Source of the DNA: CAWHPS01 sp963831235
GTDB taxonomy: Bacteria > Fibrobacterota > OXYB2-FULL-49-7 > JAEUSG01
NCBI GenBank assembly: GCA_963831235.1
Contig: CAWHPS010000019.1
Location: 1-64,000, forward strand
Direction: 5' to 3'
DNA: 64,000 nt
Numbering within the stretch: position 1 is the first letter of the stretch; each line of letters starts with the position of its first letter. The notes below the pieces were generated by a model that ran no database searches, had not been told where the DNA came from, and saw only the letters and a list, made by a program, of their open reading frames with translations. Positions 45,103 to 54,739 of the stretch are shown one piece after another. A program made the position numbers and the translations under genes.

Positions 45103-46640
45103 TGGGTACCCATGCTAAAAGCGCGATGTCAAGGGTTGTAGCATTCTTCTTAAGCCTATTATTTCACTTATCTCTATGATATTCCTTGGAAAAAGCCCCT
45201 GCTCCAAAAAAGCAGGGGGGCTTTTTCCAAGGAATATTTTCACTGCAGTTCAAGAGCAAAATGTGTATTGCGTCTATAGTAAGATGAAAATCTATTCGAA
45301 GGATCATTGATGTGAGTAAAAGTTGAAAAGACATCCCCCGTTCTGGTATAAGGTTGTTGGTGACAATCTTTAACCAGGAGACAGAGGGATGTCCAATGAT
45401 AATATTATCAATTCGTTCTTGGGACTTCAAAGTTATGGTGTAGTTACATGGAAAAGACACAACAAGAAAAGTCTTGAAATTTGGCTGGAACCAAGGAAAC
45501 ACAAATGGACGTGCGATGGGTGTGGCCGGACGTTCCAACATCACTACGATCATGTATGGGTTCGTCTGCGAGATTTGAATATCGGTCCGCATAAAGTCTG
45601 GCTGTGGGTTTGTCGACATCGAATTGACTGTCCTCAATGTGGAGTTCGTCGGGTTTCTCTTCCAATAGCACGTCCCCAATCTCGATGTACTCGTCGGTAC
45701 GAGCGGTGGCTGTTTCAGTTGACAGGTGGTACGACATTGAAAGATGTATCCGATTGGACAGGAACTGATTGGAGGACAATCAAGGATGCTGAAATTCGCC
45801 ATATCGTTGGTTTGTTGAGAAAGCGGAACTTGGACGGAATTACCATTCTGGGTATCGACGAAGTGGCCGAGAAAAAAGGGCATCGCTACCTGACGATTGT
45901 AACCGATTTGGAAAGCCACCGCGTTATTTGGGTGGGACGAAACCGCGACCGAGCAACCTTGCGAAAGTTCTTCAGCTGGTTTGGCCAAAAACGAAGCCGC
46001 CGACTTCGATGCGTGGTCATTGACATGCACGACCCCTATGAAGCAGAAATCCGGGCTCGTTGTCCGCGCGTCAAAATCGTCTACGATCATTTTCATGTTA
46101 TCAAGCCTCTGAGCTTGGCTATCGACAATATTCGTCGACGGCTCCAAAGCGAACTTCCACCAGAGGGGAGACGCCTTTTGAAAGGTTCCCGCTATTTGCT
46201 TTTGCGCCCAAGGGAAGATTTGAAGCAGTCGCAACGTGTCCGGCTCAAAGACCTGCTCCGCTTGCCCGCAAACGAAACATTGAACACTGCGTATATCCTC
46301 AAGGAGGATTTGCGGGTTGTTTTCCGCCGGATGAATCCCCGGCAAGCACGCGCCGAACTGAGTGAGTGGAAACACCGTGCTCGGGAAAGCGGTATTAAAG
46401 AAATCCTCGATTACATCAAGATGCTCGACCGTCGACGATTTGGCATTCTGAATTTCTTCAAGCTCCGGTGTACCAACGGCCTGAGTGAAGGGTTCAACAA
46501 TGTTGTCAAGACAATCAAGAAAAATGCTTATGGGTTTCATGATTGGCAATATTTTCGTCTTAAAATACTCCGCAAATGCGGAAATCTGGGAAATCACTGA
46601 TTTGATTGAGTTTCAAATCCATTTCATAGAGTGAGACCCA
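45103..46640 (+). mobile_element. ISL3-family insertion sequence
   Basis: 1538 bases starting tgggtaccc and ending gagaccca (inverted ends about tgggt-c-c), flanked by the same 12-base palindrome on both sides. It contains one intact transposase and interrupts the DNRLRE gene in the sense direction. A hairpin near 45182-45232 (ccttggaaaaagcccc ... ggggctttttccaagg) before the gene may block read-through into it. Confidence 0.82.
45389..46600 (+). CDS. ISL3 family transposase
   Basis: 403 residues. An N-terminal zinc ribbon (CDGCGRTF, CRHRIDCPQCGVRR) is followed by a helix-turn-helix region. The DDE domain has ILGIDEVAEKKGHRYLTIVTDLE (first aspartate), VVIDMHDPYEAEIRARCPRVKIVYDHFHVIK (second aspartate) and a late glutamate in RCTNGLSEGFNNVVKTIKKNAYGFHDWQYFRLKIL. 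The frame is complete, with the length normal for the family. Confidence 0.93.
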   Translation: MSNDNIINSFLGLQSYGVVTWKRHNKKSLEIWLEPRKHKWTCDGCGRTFQHHYDHVWVRLRDLNIGPHKVWLWVCRHRIDCPQCGVRRVSLPIARPQSRCTRRYERWLFQLTGGTTLKDVSDWTGTDWRTIKDAEIRHIVGLLRKRNLDGITILGIDEVAEKKGHRYLTIVTDLESHRVIWVGRNRDRATLRKFFSWFGQKRSRRLRCVVIDMHDPYEAEIRARCPRVKIVYDHFHVIKPLSLAIDNIRRRLQSELPPEGRRLLKGSRYLLLRPREDLKQSQRVRLKDLLRLPANETLNTAYILKEDLRVVFRRMNPRQARAELSEWKHRARESGIKEILDYIKMLDRRRFGILNFFKLRCTNGLSEGFNNVVKTIKKNAYGFHDWQYFRLKILRKCGNLGNH

Positions 46641-46652
46641 CTGCAATTGCAG
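46641..46652. repeat. Right copy of the ISL3 target duplication
   Basis: ctgcaattgcag, identical to 45091-45102. The host reading frame QLQ crosses this point. Confidence 0.7.
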
Positions 46653-48058
46653 TTGATCCAAAAAGGCCGAGATATCCCTTTTCCGCAGCAATACCGTTGA
46701 CCTCAAGGCTGATTCGTCAAAGGCTTATGGTATGCTTGTCGGGTTTAACGAAGGAACTGTGGATGGCTCAAATGACGGCAATGCATGCTGGAATTACGCC
46801 TGGCCTGGCAACGGATACGGAGCAACAGGCGCGTCCATTGACGCAAACACCATGAGCATCGGCAACACGGCGAATAACACGGTCGGCGGCGCGGTTGTAT
46901 GGCGCTGCGACACAGCAGCCCAACACTGGGCGACCGAGCGGTGTTGCTTATGGGCTTGCGATAGAGCCTGTGGGACCTGTTGGCACAGCAGGCAGCGACG
47001 TCACCTTCTACAGCAAGAACGGGATGTCGGCTGTTTCGTCCTTCTACAACCCCAAGCTTAAGGTTACATACACAGGCGGCCGCACAGGTTTCGCGGGTAA
47101 TGTGCCGTGGGTAAGGCCGTCCGTGCCGCTCTTAAAGCTTTACACAACAATAACAGGCCAGCGCGATACAATAAGGTTCAAAAAGAGCATTACGACGGCA
47201 CCGTATGACACGACAGATGACTGTTACATAGACAGCAGCGCAAGGACAACTAATTACAGCGTTATAACGGATACCCTTGTGCTTACTGACACCAATAGTA
47301 CATCTGCAAAGAAGATACTGCTTAAGTTTGGCAGTGTTGTGGGGAGTAATGTTGGTCAGATTCCAGCGAATTCGATTATTGATACAGCATACATAAGGCT
47401 TGTTGAATATAACAGTACGCTCACAGCTGACATTGTGGTTGATGTGTATCGTGTAAATGAGGTCTGGACAGAGTCACAGACCCGCTGGGACAACAGGCTT
47501 TCCGGCACAGGCTGGGCCAATACCGGGGTAAGACGTTCTTCTTCGGCAACATTGATATATTCAGGTGTCACTCTTACTCGTTATGGGAGCGCATCATCGA
47601 ATGATACTGTGAATGTGCCTGTCAAGAACATGGTGCAGGGCTGGGTGAATGGCGGTGCGAATAACGGTGTTTTGATAGCCAAAATCGGCTCAACATCTGA
47701 TGGCGCAAAATTCTTTAACAGCGAAGATGCAACTACGTCAAGACATCCAGAGCTTGTTGTGGTGTATAAGAAGAGAGACCAGATTGAGGTGCAGAACATC
47801 GGCAAATATGCGAGCGAGAACAGCTATTTCAGTGATGCTGATACTCTCAAGAACCAGTTTTTCGTCTCGTTTAATACAAGGTATGATTCCACGGACGGCA
47901 TGATGAACCAGTGGAAGACCGCGGCAACAAGCCCTGGCGACCAGGTAAAGACTTCAAACGATCTCTTGCCGGGATTCAATGGCAGTGCAGTCAAACAATA
48001 CAATATGTTCAACCCCGTACGCGATAATTCATACTATTATGCGGGGAATGTGACATAA
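46653..48058 (+). pseudogene. DNRLRE-domain surface protein, middle segment, frameshifted
   Basis: This continues the gene cut by ISL3. From the junction the frame must shift by one base in the A-run at 46660-46664 to read KAEISLFRSNTVDLKADSSK and GMLVGFNEGTVDGSNDGNACWNYAW. A second shift near 46895-46925 leads into the long frame 46895-48058 (SGVAYGLAIEPVGPVGTAGSDVTFYSKNG, then a further DNRLRE domain with VVDVYRVNEVWTESQTRWDNRLSGTGWA and RHPELVVVYKK). It ends at a TAA at 48056-48058, but the same frame continues without a break to 49597, so this stop is a nonsense change. Confidence 0.72.
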
Positions 48059-48097
48059 GCAATATCCTTTACAATAGCAGAATCAACCACAACCCGT

Positions 48098-49597
48098 ATG
48101 CACTATCGTATCAACAAACGGCCCATGATAAATGGCGCTAATGTTGACACTGTTGCAACAGACATTACGGTCTATCCAACAGGCCAGATATTCATGAGGG
48201 ATTCGTCTTATGCACCGGGCACTTACACAAGCTACAGTGTACGATTTACGGCAAAAGATGGCACTGGTACGCAGATTACAAGCACGGCTCCTGTTTACGG
48301 TGGTGTGTACGGCACATCATCAGGCCGCAACACGCTACATGATTGGGGCGCGGGTTTCCTGACATATAAAACAGGCGCAACCAATCCGTTCACGAGCGTT
48401 TCTAATCTGTCAAGCGGGGGAGAATACAAGGGCATTTCAATGAGCGGCACAAAGACAAACTGGGAAGGGGCAACACCTTATCAGCAGGCCTTTTTCCTCG
48501 ACTTTTCTCGTGATGACATGAGTGGTGCGGGCGGGCCTGATTCATTGCGTAAACTCATGCTCGATAAACAATACCCCTGCATCATACACGACTTACGCAC
48601 AGGCACTCTAAAGACAAATGCATCCGGCGATCTTAACTCAGATGGCTTTAATGAAAGCGAAGGCAACTACGAGCTTAATGCTGTAAACGACATTGTTTAC
48701 TTCTGGTTCAATGAGGACAGCTCAAAAACCAGGTATTGCCCTGTTTTTAGAATGAACAGTTATACATCACCATATCCGCCCACAAAGATAATGATAATAT
48801 CACCTGAGGAGCGAGTTGTAGACACTTGCTACGCAAGCCGTGGAGATGTAAACATCTCGCTTGTCAATCCCGGCGGTTCAGGTTATGTCGTGTTCCAGAT
48901 AAACCGCATCATTACAGGCCCCTGTGTTATCTTCTGTGGCAGGGATGATAATCTGTCTGTTGAGCTTAATGCCTTTTGGGGAGAGGCTGACAGCGGTGCA
49001 TGCGATTTGTTCTGGGTAACTGAAAGCGAACTGGATAACGCCGGCTTCAGGGTATTGCGCCGTGAACGAGCAACAGAAGGGCTTTCAAAAGGAGAGAGTA
49101 CCTTCAGGGTTGTTGCGGATTATACGAGTAACGCCTTTATCAGTGGCCATTTAACAACAGCGGCTGAGAGCAATTATCACTGGCGCGACGAGGGGGTTAT
49201 CCTCGGTAGGACTTACGAATACGTGCTTGAAGCCATAGACATAAACGGTAATGCCAAACGTTACGGCACAAACGTGGTATTGAAGGTTGACAAGATATTT
49301 GCGTTTGATTTGTCTCAGAACTATCCCAACCCGTTCAATCCCGTGACCACGATAAAATATACCGTGCCGGGCAGGTTCAGCGCTGCAAAGAAGGATTTGG
49401 TGCGTCTTAATATTTACAATATACGTGGTCAGCTTGTAAAGAACCTTGTATGCGATGAGCGCGCCCCGAACCGTTACATGGTGCAATGGAACGGCAAGGC
49501 CAATAATGGCAGATATACCGCAAGCGGGGTTTATCTATACAGGATAGAGGTTGGCAAGACGTTTGTGAAGACGAAGAAGATGGTTGTTGTGAAGTGA
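48098..49597 (+). CDS. DNRLRE-domain surface protein, C-terminal segment with FlgD-like tail
   Basis: 499 codons in the same frame as the segment before the TAA at 48056. The listed ATG (MHYRINKRPMI) is internal: the frame is open from 48059. It contains beta-rich domains, a fibronectin-like segment (YHWRDEGVILGRTYEYVLEAIDINGN) and a complete C-terminal module: FDLSQNYPNPFNPVTTIKY, LVRLNIYNIRGQLVKNLV, WNGKANNGRYTASGVYLYRI and the basic end KTKKMVVVK. This is the same FlgD-like sorting module as at 30005. Without an N-terminal signal this part alone would not be secreted. Confidence 0.72.
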   Translation: MHYRINKRPMINGANVDTVATDITVYPTGQIFMRDSSYAPGTYTSYSVRFTAKDGTGTQITSTAPVYGGVYGTSSGRNTLHDWGAGFLTYKTGATNPFTSVSNLSSGGEYKGISMSGTKTNWEGATPYQQAFFLDFSRDDMSGAGGPDSLRKLMLDKQYPCIIHDLRTGTLKTNASGDLNSDGFNESEGNYELNAVNDIVYFWFNEDSSKTRYCPVFRMNSYTSPYPPTKIMIISPEERVVDTCYASRGDVNISLVNPGGSGYVVFQINRIITGPCVIFCGRDDNLSVELNAFWGEADSGACDLFWVTESELDNAGFRVLRRERATEGLSKGESTFRVVADYTSNAFISGHLTTAAESNYHWRDEGVILGRTYEYVLEAIDINGNAKRYGTNVVLKVDKIFAFDLSQNYPNPFNPVTTIKYTVPGRFSAAKKDLVRLNIYNIRGQLVKNLVCDERAPNRYMVQWNGKANNGRYTASGVYLYRIEVGKTFVKTKKMVVVK

Positions 49598-49607
49598 TTT
49601 AACCTCA

Positions 49608-49772
49608 CCCCTTTTTCCCCTCTCCATTTAAGCTCTCAAATCTGCCATGGAACTCATGGAGAGGGGACACTGGCGATGTCCCTGAAGCGGATGTCTTAAC
49701 TCCCCTTCTCCAGTTTACTGGAGAAGGGGTCGGGGGATGAGGTTCTCCTGAAGGGGTCGGGGGATGAGGTTG
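49608..49772. repeat. C/G-rich hairpin repeat cluster
   Basis: It holds cctcacccctttttcccctctcc with its partner ggagagggg, a perfect stem ccccttctccag/ctggagaagggg (about 49703-49730), and a 22-base direct repeat gaaggggtcgggggatgaggtt (twice between 49723 and 49772). It probably works as a terminator zone. The bases to 49916 hold no gene. Related to the repeats at 15990, 29932 and 61560. Confidence 0.6.
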
Positions 49773-49916
49773 CGTTTTGGGATGGTTTTAAGAAAGAGTT
49801 CGAAACCAGGGACATGTGAGGTTTTGATCTATTTGGCCAATTGGCTAATAAATATATGGAACAAATAGGTTAAATTAATTTAATTTTTGATTCTAATTTT
49901 TTAACAAGGAGCCTAT

Positions 49917-51290
49917 ATGGGTAAAGAATTCCCCTTCCAGCCAGTCAAGATTTCAGCAATTAAAACAAAAAACCGTACAATAAAAACACCTATCCCGGTA
50001 CCTGCTTCCAAAAATATTGTAAAGGACCTTAGAACTTATGAACCTGTGTCAATGAGTGGTCAACCGCTTGTTATCTGGACAAAGGCATCAGGTGTACATG
50101 TGGAAGACAAATGGGGCAACAGATGGCTTGATTTCAGTTCCGGCGTGCTTGTTGCAAACGCGGGTCACGGGGCCAAAGAAATAACCCAGGCAATTGTCAA
50201 AACAGCTCAAAGACCCATGCATCACAGCTACTGCTTTCCCAACAACGAACGTGCGGAACTTGCGAAGTATATAATCAAGCAGATAGCTCCCAAGAACCTT
50301 GACAAGGTTTTTCTTGTCACAACTGGGAGCGAGGCTTGTGAATGCGCAATAAAGATTGCCAGGGCTTATGGACATAAGCAAGGTGGAAACGAAAAAGATG
50401 TAATCATATCCTTTGAATCGGATTTTCATGGACGCACAATGGGTTCGCAGATGGCAGGCGGAACTCCTGCGCTCAAAGACTGGATCGTGAACCATGACCC
50501 AAATATGATTAACGTCCCATGCCCGGATGGTTTCAGGGGGCCTCAGGATTTCGAAACATTCATTGCAACGTTACAGGCTAAAAATATCAACCCGCGGAAC
50601 ATAGCTGGCCTGATAATGGAATCCTATCAGGGCGGCAGCGCAATTCTTTTGCCCATTGATTATATGAAAAAGCTCCGCGCATTTCTTGACGAGAACCAAG
50701 CCCTTCTTATTTTTGATGAAGTCCAGGCAGGCTTTGGACGTACCGGAAAGATGTTCTGCTATGAGCATTACAATGTGCGTGCAGACATGATCGTCTGCGG
50801 CAAAGGGATTTCCTCTGGCCTTCCTTTGGCCGCTGTTATGGGAAATTCAGAATGGATGAATATTTTCGCGCCAGGTTCAATGACATCAACACATACCGGA
50901 AACCCTATTATTTGTGCTGCAGCGCTTGCGAACATGAAACTAATCAAATCAAAAAAGCTTGTTCAAAACGCTGCAAAGATGGGCAAAATACTGAGCGAAC
51001 GTGTAAACAAAATATGGAAAAAATATCCGGATCGTGTCGGGCATGCATCAAGTATCGGGCTTGTCGGTTCCATTCAGATGGTTTCTAAACCCGGCACAAA
51101 CACCCCTGACCATGACACCACATTTGACATAATCAAGTACTGTGTTGAACATGGTCTTCTCATGTTCGGCCCTGTAGGCAATGGCGGTGGCAGCGTAAAG
51201 TTGGCACCACCTCTAATCATAACCAAGGAACAACTGACTGAAGGTCTTGATGTGCTTGAAGAAGCATTTGATGCTGTGTGCGGGAAGTAA
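49917..51290 (+). CDS. Class III (PLP) aminotransferase
   Basis: 457 residues. It has VTTGSEACECAIKIARAYG, SFESDFHGRTMGSQMAGG, a PLP-contact block LLIFDEVQAGFGRTGKMFCYEHYNV, the PLP lysine in DMIVCGKGISSGLPLAAVMG, and TSTHTGNPIICAAALANMK. The fold matches 4-aminobutyrate/acetylornithine-type omega-aminotransferases. The amino acceptor is not readable. AAGGAG precedes the ATG. It opens a row of sugar-modifying genes, so a role in making an amino-sugar or amine substituent is possible. Confidence 0.85.
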   Translation: MGKEFPFQPVKISAIKTKNRTIKTPIPVPASKNIVKDLRTYEPVSMSGQPLVIWTKASGVHVEDKWGNRWLDFSSGVLVANAGHGAKEITQAIVKTAQRPMHHSYCFPNNERAELAKYIIKQIAPKNLDKVFLVTTGSEACECAIKIARAYGHKQGGNEKDVIISFESDFHGRTMGSQMAGGTPALKDWIVNHDPNMINVPCPDGFRGPQDFETFIATLQAKNINPRNIAGLIMESYQGGSAILLPIDYMKKLRAFLDENQALLIFDEVQAGFGRTGKMFCYEHYNVRADMIVCGKGISSGLPLAAVMGNSEWMNIFAPGSMTSTHTGNPIICAAALANMKLIKSKKLVQNAAKMGKILSERVNKIWKKYPDRVGHASSIGLVGSIQMVSKPGTNTPDHDTTFDIIKYCVEHGLLMFGPVGNGGGSVKLAPPLIITKEQLTEGLDVLEEAFDAVCGK

Positions 51291-51313
51291 ATCAAACATT
51301 GTAAAGGAGTTAC

Positions 51314-52609
51314 ATGAGCGATAAATTACAGGCGGTCATAGTCGGCGGCGGCATGATTACTCAGGTACAAATTCTGCCGTCAATCTACCAACTCCAGAGA
51401 TTGGGTATAATAAGCGACATCGCAGTGTCAGCTCTAAACGGCGCACCTCTCAAAGCCCTTGCGGACGATGAAATGCTGCAAAAGGCCTTTCCAGGACAAT
51501 CTTTTACACCATATCCTGACTTTACAAAAGAAAAAGATCTTTCAAAGCCTTTTCCGAACCTTTTCAAAGAAGTCCTATCAAAACTGCCTGAAAGAAGTGT
51601 TGTCATAATTGCATTGCCTGATCAGATGCATTATCAGGCGGTAAAGGAAGCCTTGAACAGCAACCATCATGTATGCTGCGTAAAACCTCTTGTGCTTAAA
51701 TATCAGCAGGCCATAGAGATTGAAGAACTGGCATATTCAAAGGGCCTTGTTGTGGGGATTGAATATCACAAAAGGTTCGACGATCGTTCGCTTATTGCCC
51801 GCAGAAAATATCGTGCCGGTCTTTTCGGAGAATTCCGTATGGGGCAGGCGCGGCTTGTCGAGCCCTGGTATTATCATCACTCCAACTTCCAGAATTGGTG
51901 CACGGCTGAGAATTCCGATGCATTTTCTTATGTTGCATGCCATTATATTGACCTTGTTTCATTTATCACAGGGCTTAAACCCGTACAGGTCAATGTTTAT
52001 GGGCTTCTCGAGAACTGGCCGAATGGAAAAAAAGGGTTCCTCTGGACAGATGGACGGGTTATTTGGGAAAATGGGGCAGTTTTGAATGTTCAGAATGGTT
52101 TCGGTTATCCGGATGTGGCACCTGGTGGCAATACACAAGGTATGATGCTCTTCTTTAATGGTGAAAAGGATGGCGGATATCTTGAGCATATTGACTCAAT
52201 GAGAGGCGTCAAGCATTCGTTTATAGTCAAGGGAAATCAACCGGGTGATTCCTTTTATAACGAAACAAACCCGGATTATTTTCAGATGGTCAATGTCGGT
52301 GGCAATGGGCTTAAACCAGTGGGATATGGCTTCAGATCAGTTGAATTCATAATCAATGCCATTTCAAGGGTCAACTCGGAAACAAGCAATTTAACTTCCA
52401 GCGACAAAATAAAGAAGAGCCAGGAAATCCTCCATCAATACGATGAAGATGGTGTTATGGCAACACCTAAAAACAGCGCTTACAACGAACTTGTAATGGA
52501 AGCTGGGCGCCTTTCAATAACCCATGGAGGCAGGGATGCCATAATAGAATATGGTGCCATGCCAAGGGTGCGGTTCAAGGAACCCGGCGAATACGTAAGG
52601 ATTGCCTGA
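51314..52609 (+). CDS. Gfo/Idh/MocA-family oxidoreductase
   Basis: 431 residues. The N-terminal Rossmann region (QAVIVGGGMITQVQILPSIY) starts near residue 6, with IIALPDQMHYQAVKEALNSNHHVCCVKPLVL near 97-128. The usual EKP motif reads VKP, keeping the lysine. The second domain has VGIEYHKRFDDRSLIARRKYRAG and YVACHYIDLVSFITGL, with a histidine in the catalytic position. It likely oxidises or reduces a sugar or nucleotide-sugar. The stop overlaps the next start (TGATG). Confidence 0.85.
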   Translation: MSDKLQAVIVGGGMITQVQILPSIYQLQRLGIISDIAVSALNGAPLKALADDEMLQKAFPGQSFTPYPDFTKEKDLSKPFPNLFKEVLSKLPERSVVIIALPDQMHYQAVKEALNSNHHVCCVKPLVLKYQQAIEIEELAYSKGLVVGIEYHKRFDDRSLIARRKYRAGLFGEFRMGQARLVEPWYYHHSNFQNWCTAENSDAFSYVACHYIDLVSFITGLKPVQVNVYGLLENWPNGKKGFLWTDGRVIWENGAVLNVQNGFGYPDVAPGGNTQGMMLFFNGEKDGGYLEHIDSMRGVKHSFIVKGNQPGDSFYNETNPDYFQMVNVGGNGLKPVGYGFRSVEFIINAISRVNSETSNLTSSDKIKKSQEILHQYDEDGVMATPKNSAYNELVMEAGRLSITHGGRDAIIEYGAMPRVRFKEPGEYVRIA

Positions 52610-53568
52610 TGAAAAAAATCCTTGTTACCGGATGTGCTGGATTTATTGGTTTCCATGTTACACAGGCTCTTTTAAAAAGGGGCGATAGTGTAGTCGGGAT
52701 AGACAACCTTAATTCCTATTACGACGTGTCCCTGAAAATGGCTCGGCTTGCAATCCTGAGGAAAGATCGTAATTTCACATTCTGCAAAACAGATATATCC
52801 AGGGAAAAAGATGTTGCCAGGGTTTTTAAGAAATTCTCCATTGAAAGGGTATGCCACCTTGCGGCACAGGCCGGCGTAAGGTATTCCATAACAAATCCCG
52901 AAGCCTATATCAGTGCGAATGATGTTGGCTTTTTCAATGTTATAAACAACGCAAATAAAAAGAAAGTTCACAATTTTGTTTACGCTTCATCGTCGAGTGT
53001 TTACGGAAGCAATAAAAAAGTCCCTTTTTCAGTTAAAGACCCGGTAGATCATCCTGTTTCCCTTTATGCTGCAACTAAAAAATCGAACGAGCTCGTGGCA
53101 CATACCTATTCTCATCTTTTCAAGCTTCCTACAACCGGCCTCCGTTTCTTTACGGTCTATGGGCCTTATGGCAGGCCGGATATGGCGCTTTTCATTTTTA
53201 CAAAAGCAATTCTTGAAGGAAAGCCGATAAAAGTTTTCAATTTCGGCAAAATGAAAAGGGATTTCACTTTCATAACGGATATCGTATCCGGTATTGTATC
53301 CGCCCTTGACAAGCCTTCACCTTATGCCGTATTTAATCTTGGCAACAATAATACGGTAAACCTGCTCTATTTTATCCAGTGCATTGAAAAAGCCTTGGGC
53401 AAAAAGGCCAGGAAAACCCTTTTGCCGATTCAGCCTGGTGATGTTCCTGCAACTTGGGCTGATATTAATTTATCAAAGGAAAAACTTGGTTACAAACCAA
53501 AGGTAGGGATTGAAGAAGGCATAAGCCGATTCATAACCTGGTATAAGGAATATTATAAAATCAAATAG
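52609..53568 (+). CDS. NAD-dependent nucleotide-sugar epimerase (UDP-glucuronate 4-epimerase like)
   Basis: 319 residues of the extended SDR type. The NAD motif is TGCAGFIGFH (residues 7-16), with CHLAAQAGVRYSITNP, the SSSSVYGSN block and catalytic YAATKKS near 157. RFFTVYGPYGRPDMALFIFTKAILEGKPI and FNFGKMKRDFTFITDIV are characteristic of UDP-glucuronate 4-epimerases. It is translationally coupled to the upstream oxidoreductase. Substrate assignment rests on these family blocks. Confidence 0.87.
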   Translation: MKKILVTGCAGFIGFHVTQALLKRGDSVVGIDNLNSYYDVSLKMARLAILRKDRNFTFCKTDISREKDVARVFKKFSIERVCHLAAQAGVRYSITNPEAYISANDVGFFNVINNANKKKVHNFVYASSSSVYGSNKKVPFSVKDPVDHPVSLYAATKKSNELVAHTYSHLFKLPTTGLRFFTVYGPYGRPDMALFIFTKAILEGKPIKVFNFGKMKRDFTFITDIVSGIVSALDKPSPYAVFNLGNNNTVNLLYFIQCIEKALGKKARKTLLPIQPGDVPATWADINLSKEKLGYKPKVGIEEGISRFITWYKEYYKIK

Positions 53569-53574
53569 GCCCTA

Positions 53575-54717
53575 ATGAGCACCAAATCGATTCCATTTTA
53601 TCGTCCATCCATTTCAACAAAATCCATTAAGGCTGTTGTTGATGTTATGCGTTCCGGCTGGCTTACAACTGGCAAAAACGCCATTGAATTCGAAAAACGT
53701 TTTGCGGAATATACAGGTTCCACTTACGCACTTGCCCTTAATTCCGGAACAGCTGCTTTGCATCTTGCTCTTGATGCCATTGGTCTTAAGGCAGATGATG
53801 AGGTGATATTGCCCACAACAACATTTGCCGCATCTGCTGAGGTTGTTGAATACTTCAATGCCAGGCCGGTGCTCTGTGATGTCAGGAGGGATACCCAGAA
53901 CATCGACGAGAAAAAGATAGAAGCGCTTATAACACGGAAAACGCGCGCCATAATGCCGGTACATTTTGGGGGCCATCCATGTGAAATGGATTCAATCATG
54001 AAGATTGCGCGTAAGCATAGGCTTAAAATAATTGAGGACGCGGCCCATTGCACGCCGGCATATTATAAAAACCGGCCTATTGGAAGCATAGGGGATATAA
54101 CCTGCTTTTCATTCTATGCCAACAAATGCATTACAACCGGAGAAGGCGGAATGGCCGTAACAGAAAATAAAAAATATTTTGAGCGCATGAAGATGATGTC
54201 TTTGCACGGTCTTTCAAAAGACGCTTGGAACCGTTATGATAAAAAGGGCGGTTGGTACTACGAAATTATGGATCGTGGCTTTAAATACAACATGACTGAT
54301 GTTGCGGCAGCTCTTGGAATACACCAGCTCAGCGAATCGGATGTGCTCTGGAAAAAACGTTGCACTGCAGCAGCATATTACCACAATCTATTGGAAAACT
54401 TACCGGGGTTGATTTTGCCGGTTGAACTTCCGCAAAACAAATGCGCATGGCATATTTATCCCATAAGGCTGTATCCTGATGTGATGGACAGGGACGCATT
54501 AATAAAACATCTTTCAGAATCAGGCATAAAGACAAGCGTTCATTTTATTCCCTTGCACCTCCATCCATTTTATAAAAACAAATACGGCTATAAGCCCATG
54601 GATTTCCCCATAGCTTATGAAAATTATCTTGGCAGCATAACCCTTCCGCTTTACCCATCAATCACCCAAAGGGATCAGAAATATATTGTGGATAAAATCA
54701 GGGGTTTTCTTTCCTGA
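53575..54717 (+). CDS. DegT/DnrJ/EryC1/StrS sugar aminotransferase
   Basis: 380 residues of the PLP nucleotide-sugar aminotransferase family. The start PFYRPSISTKSIKAVVDVMRSGWLTTGKNAIEFEKRFAEYTG, ALNSGTAALHLAL, IIEDAAHCTPAYYKNRPIGSIGD and the PLP lysine in CFSFYANKCITTGEGG are all present. The C-terminal IKTSVHFIPLHLHPFYKNKYGY is typical. It would transfer an amino group to a keto-sugar made by the neighbouring enzymes; the WbpD-like acetyltransferase downstream would then acylate it. Confidence 0.9.
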   Translation: MSTKSIPFYRPSISTKSIKAVVDVMRSGWLTTGKNAIEFEKRFAEYTGSTYALALNSGTAALHLALDAIGLKADDEVILPTTTFAASAEVVEYFNARPVLCDVRRDTQNIDEKKIEALITRKTRAIMPVHFGGHPCEMDSIMKIARKHRLKIIEDAAHCTPAYYKNRPIGSIGDITCFSFYANKCITTGEGGMAVTENKKYFERMKMMSLHGLSKDAWNRYDKKGGWYYEIMDRGFKYNMTDVAAALGIHQLSESDVLWKKRCTAAAYYHNLLENLPGLILPVELPQNKCAWHIYPIRLYPDVMDRDALIKHLSESGIKTSVHFIPLHLHPFYKNKYGYKPMDFPIAYENYLGSITLPLYPSITQRDQKYIVDKIRGFLS

Positions 54718-54739
54718 TTCCTTATAATGGGATTTTCAA

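Noticed and set aside
45164..46597. Long minus-strand frame opposite the ISL3 transposase
   Set aside because: It is the antisense of a clear ISL3 transposase and has no motif of its own.
49608..49772. CRISPR array from the repeated G-rich units
   Set aside because: Only two short direct repeats with no regular spacers and no cas genes; they belong to a terminator-like repeat family.
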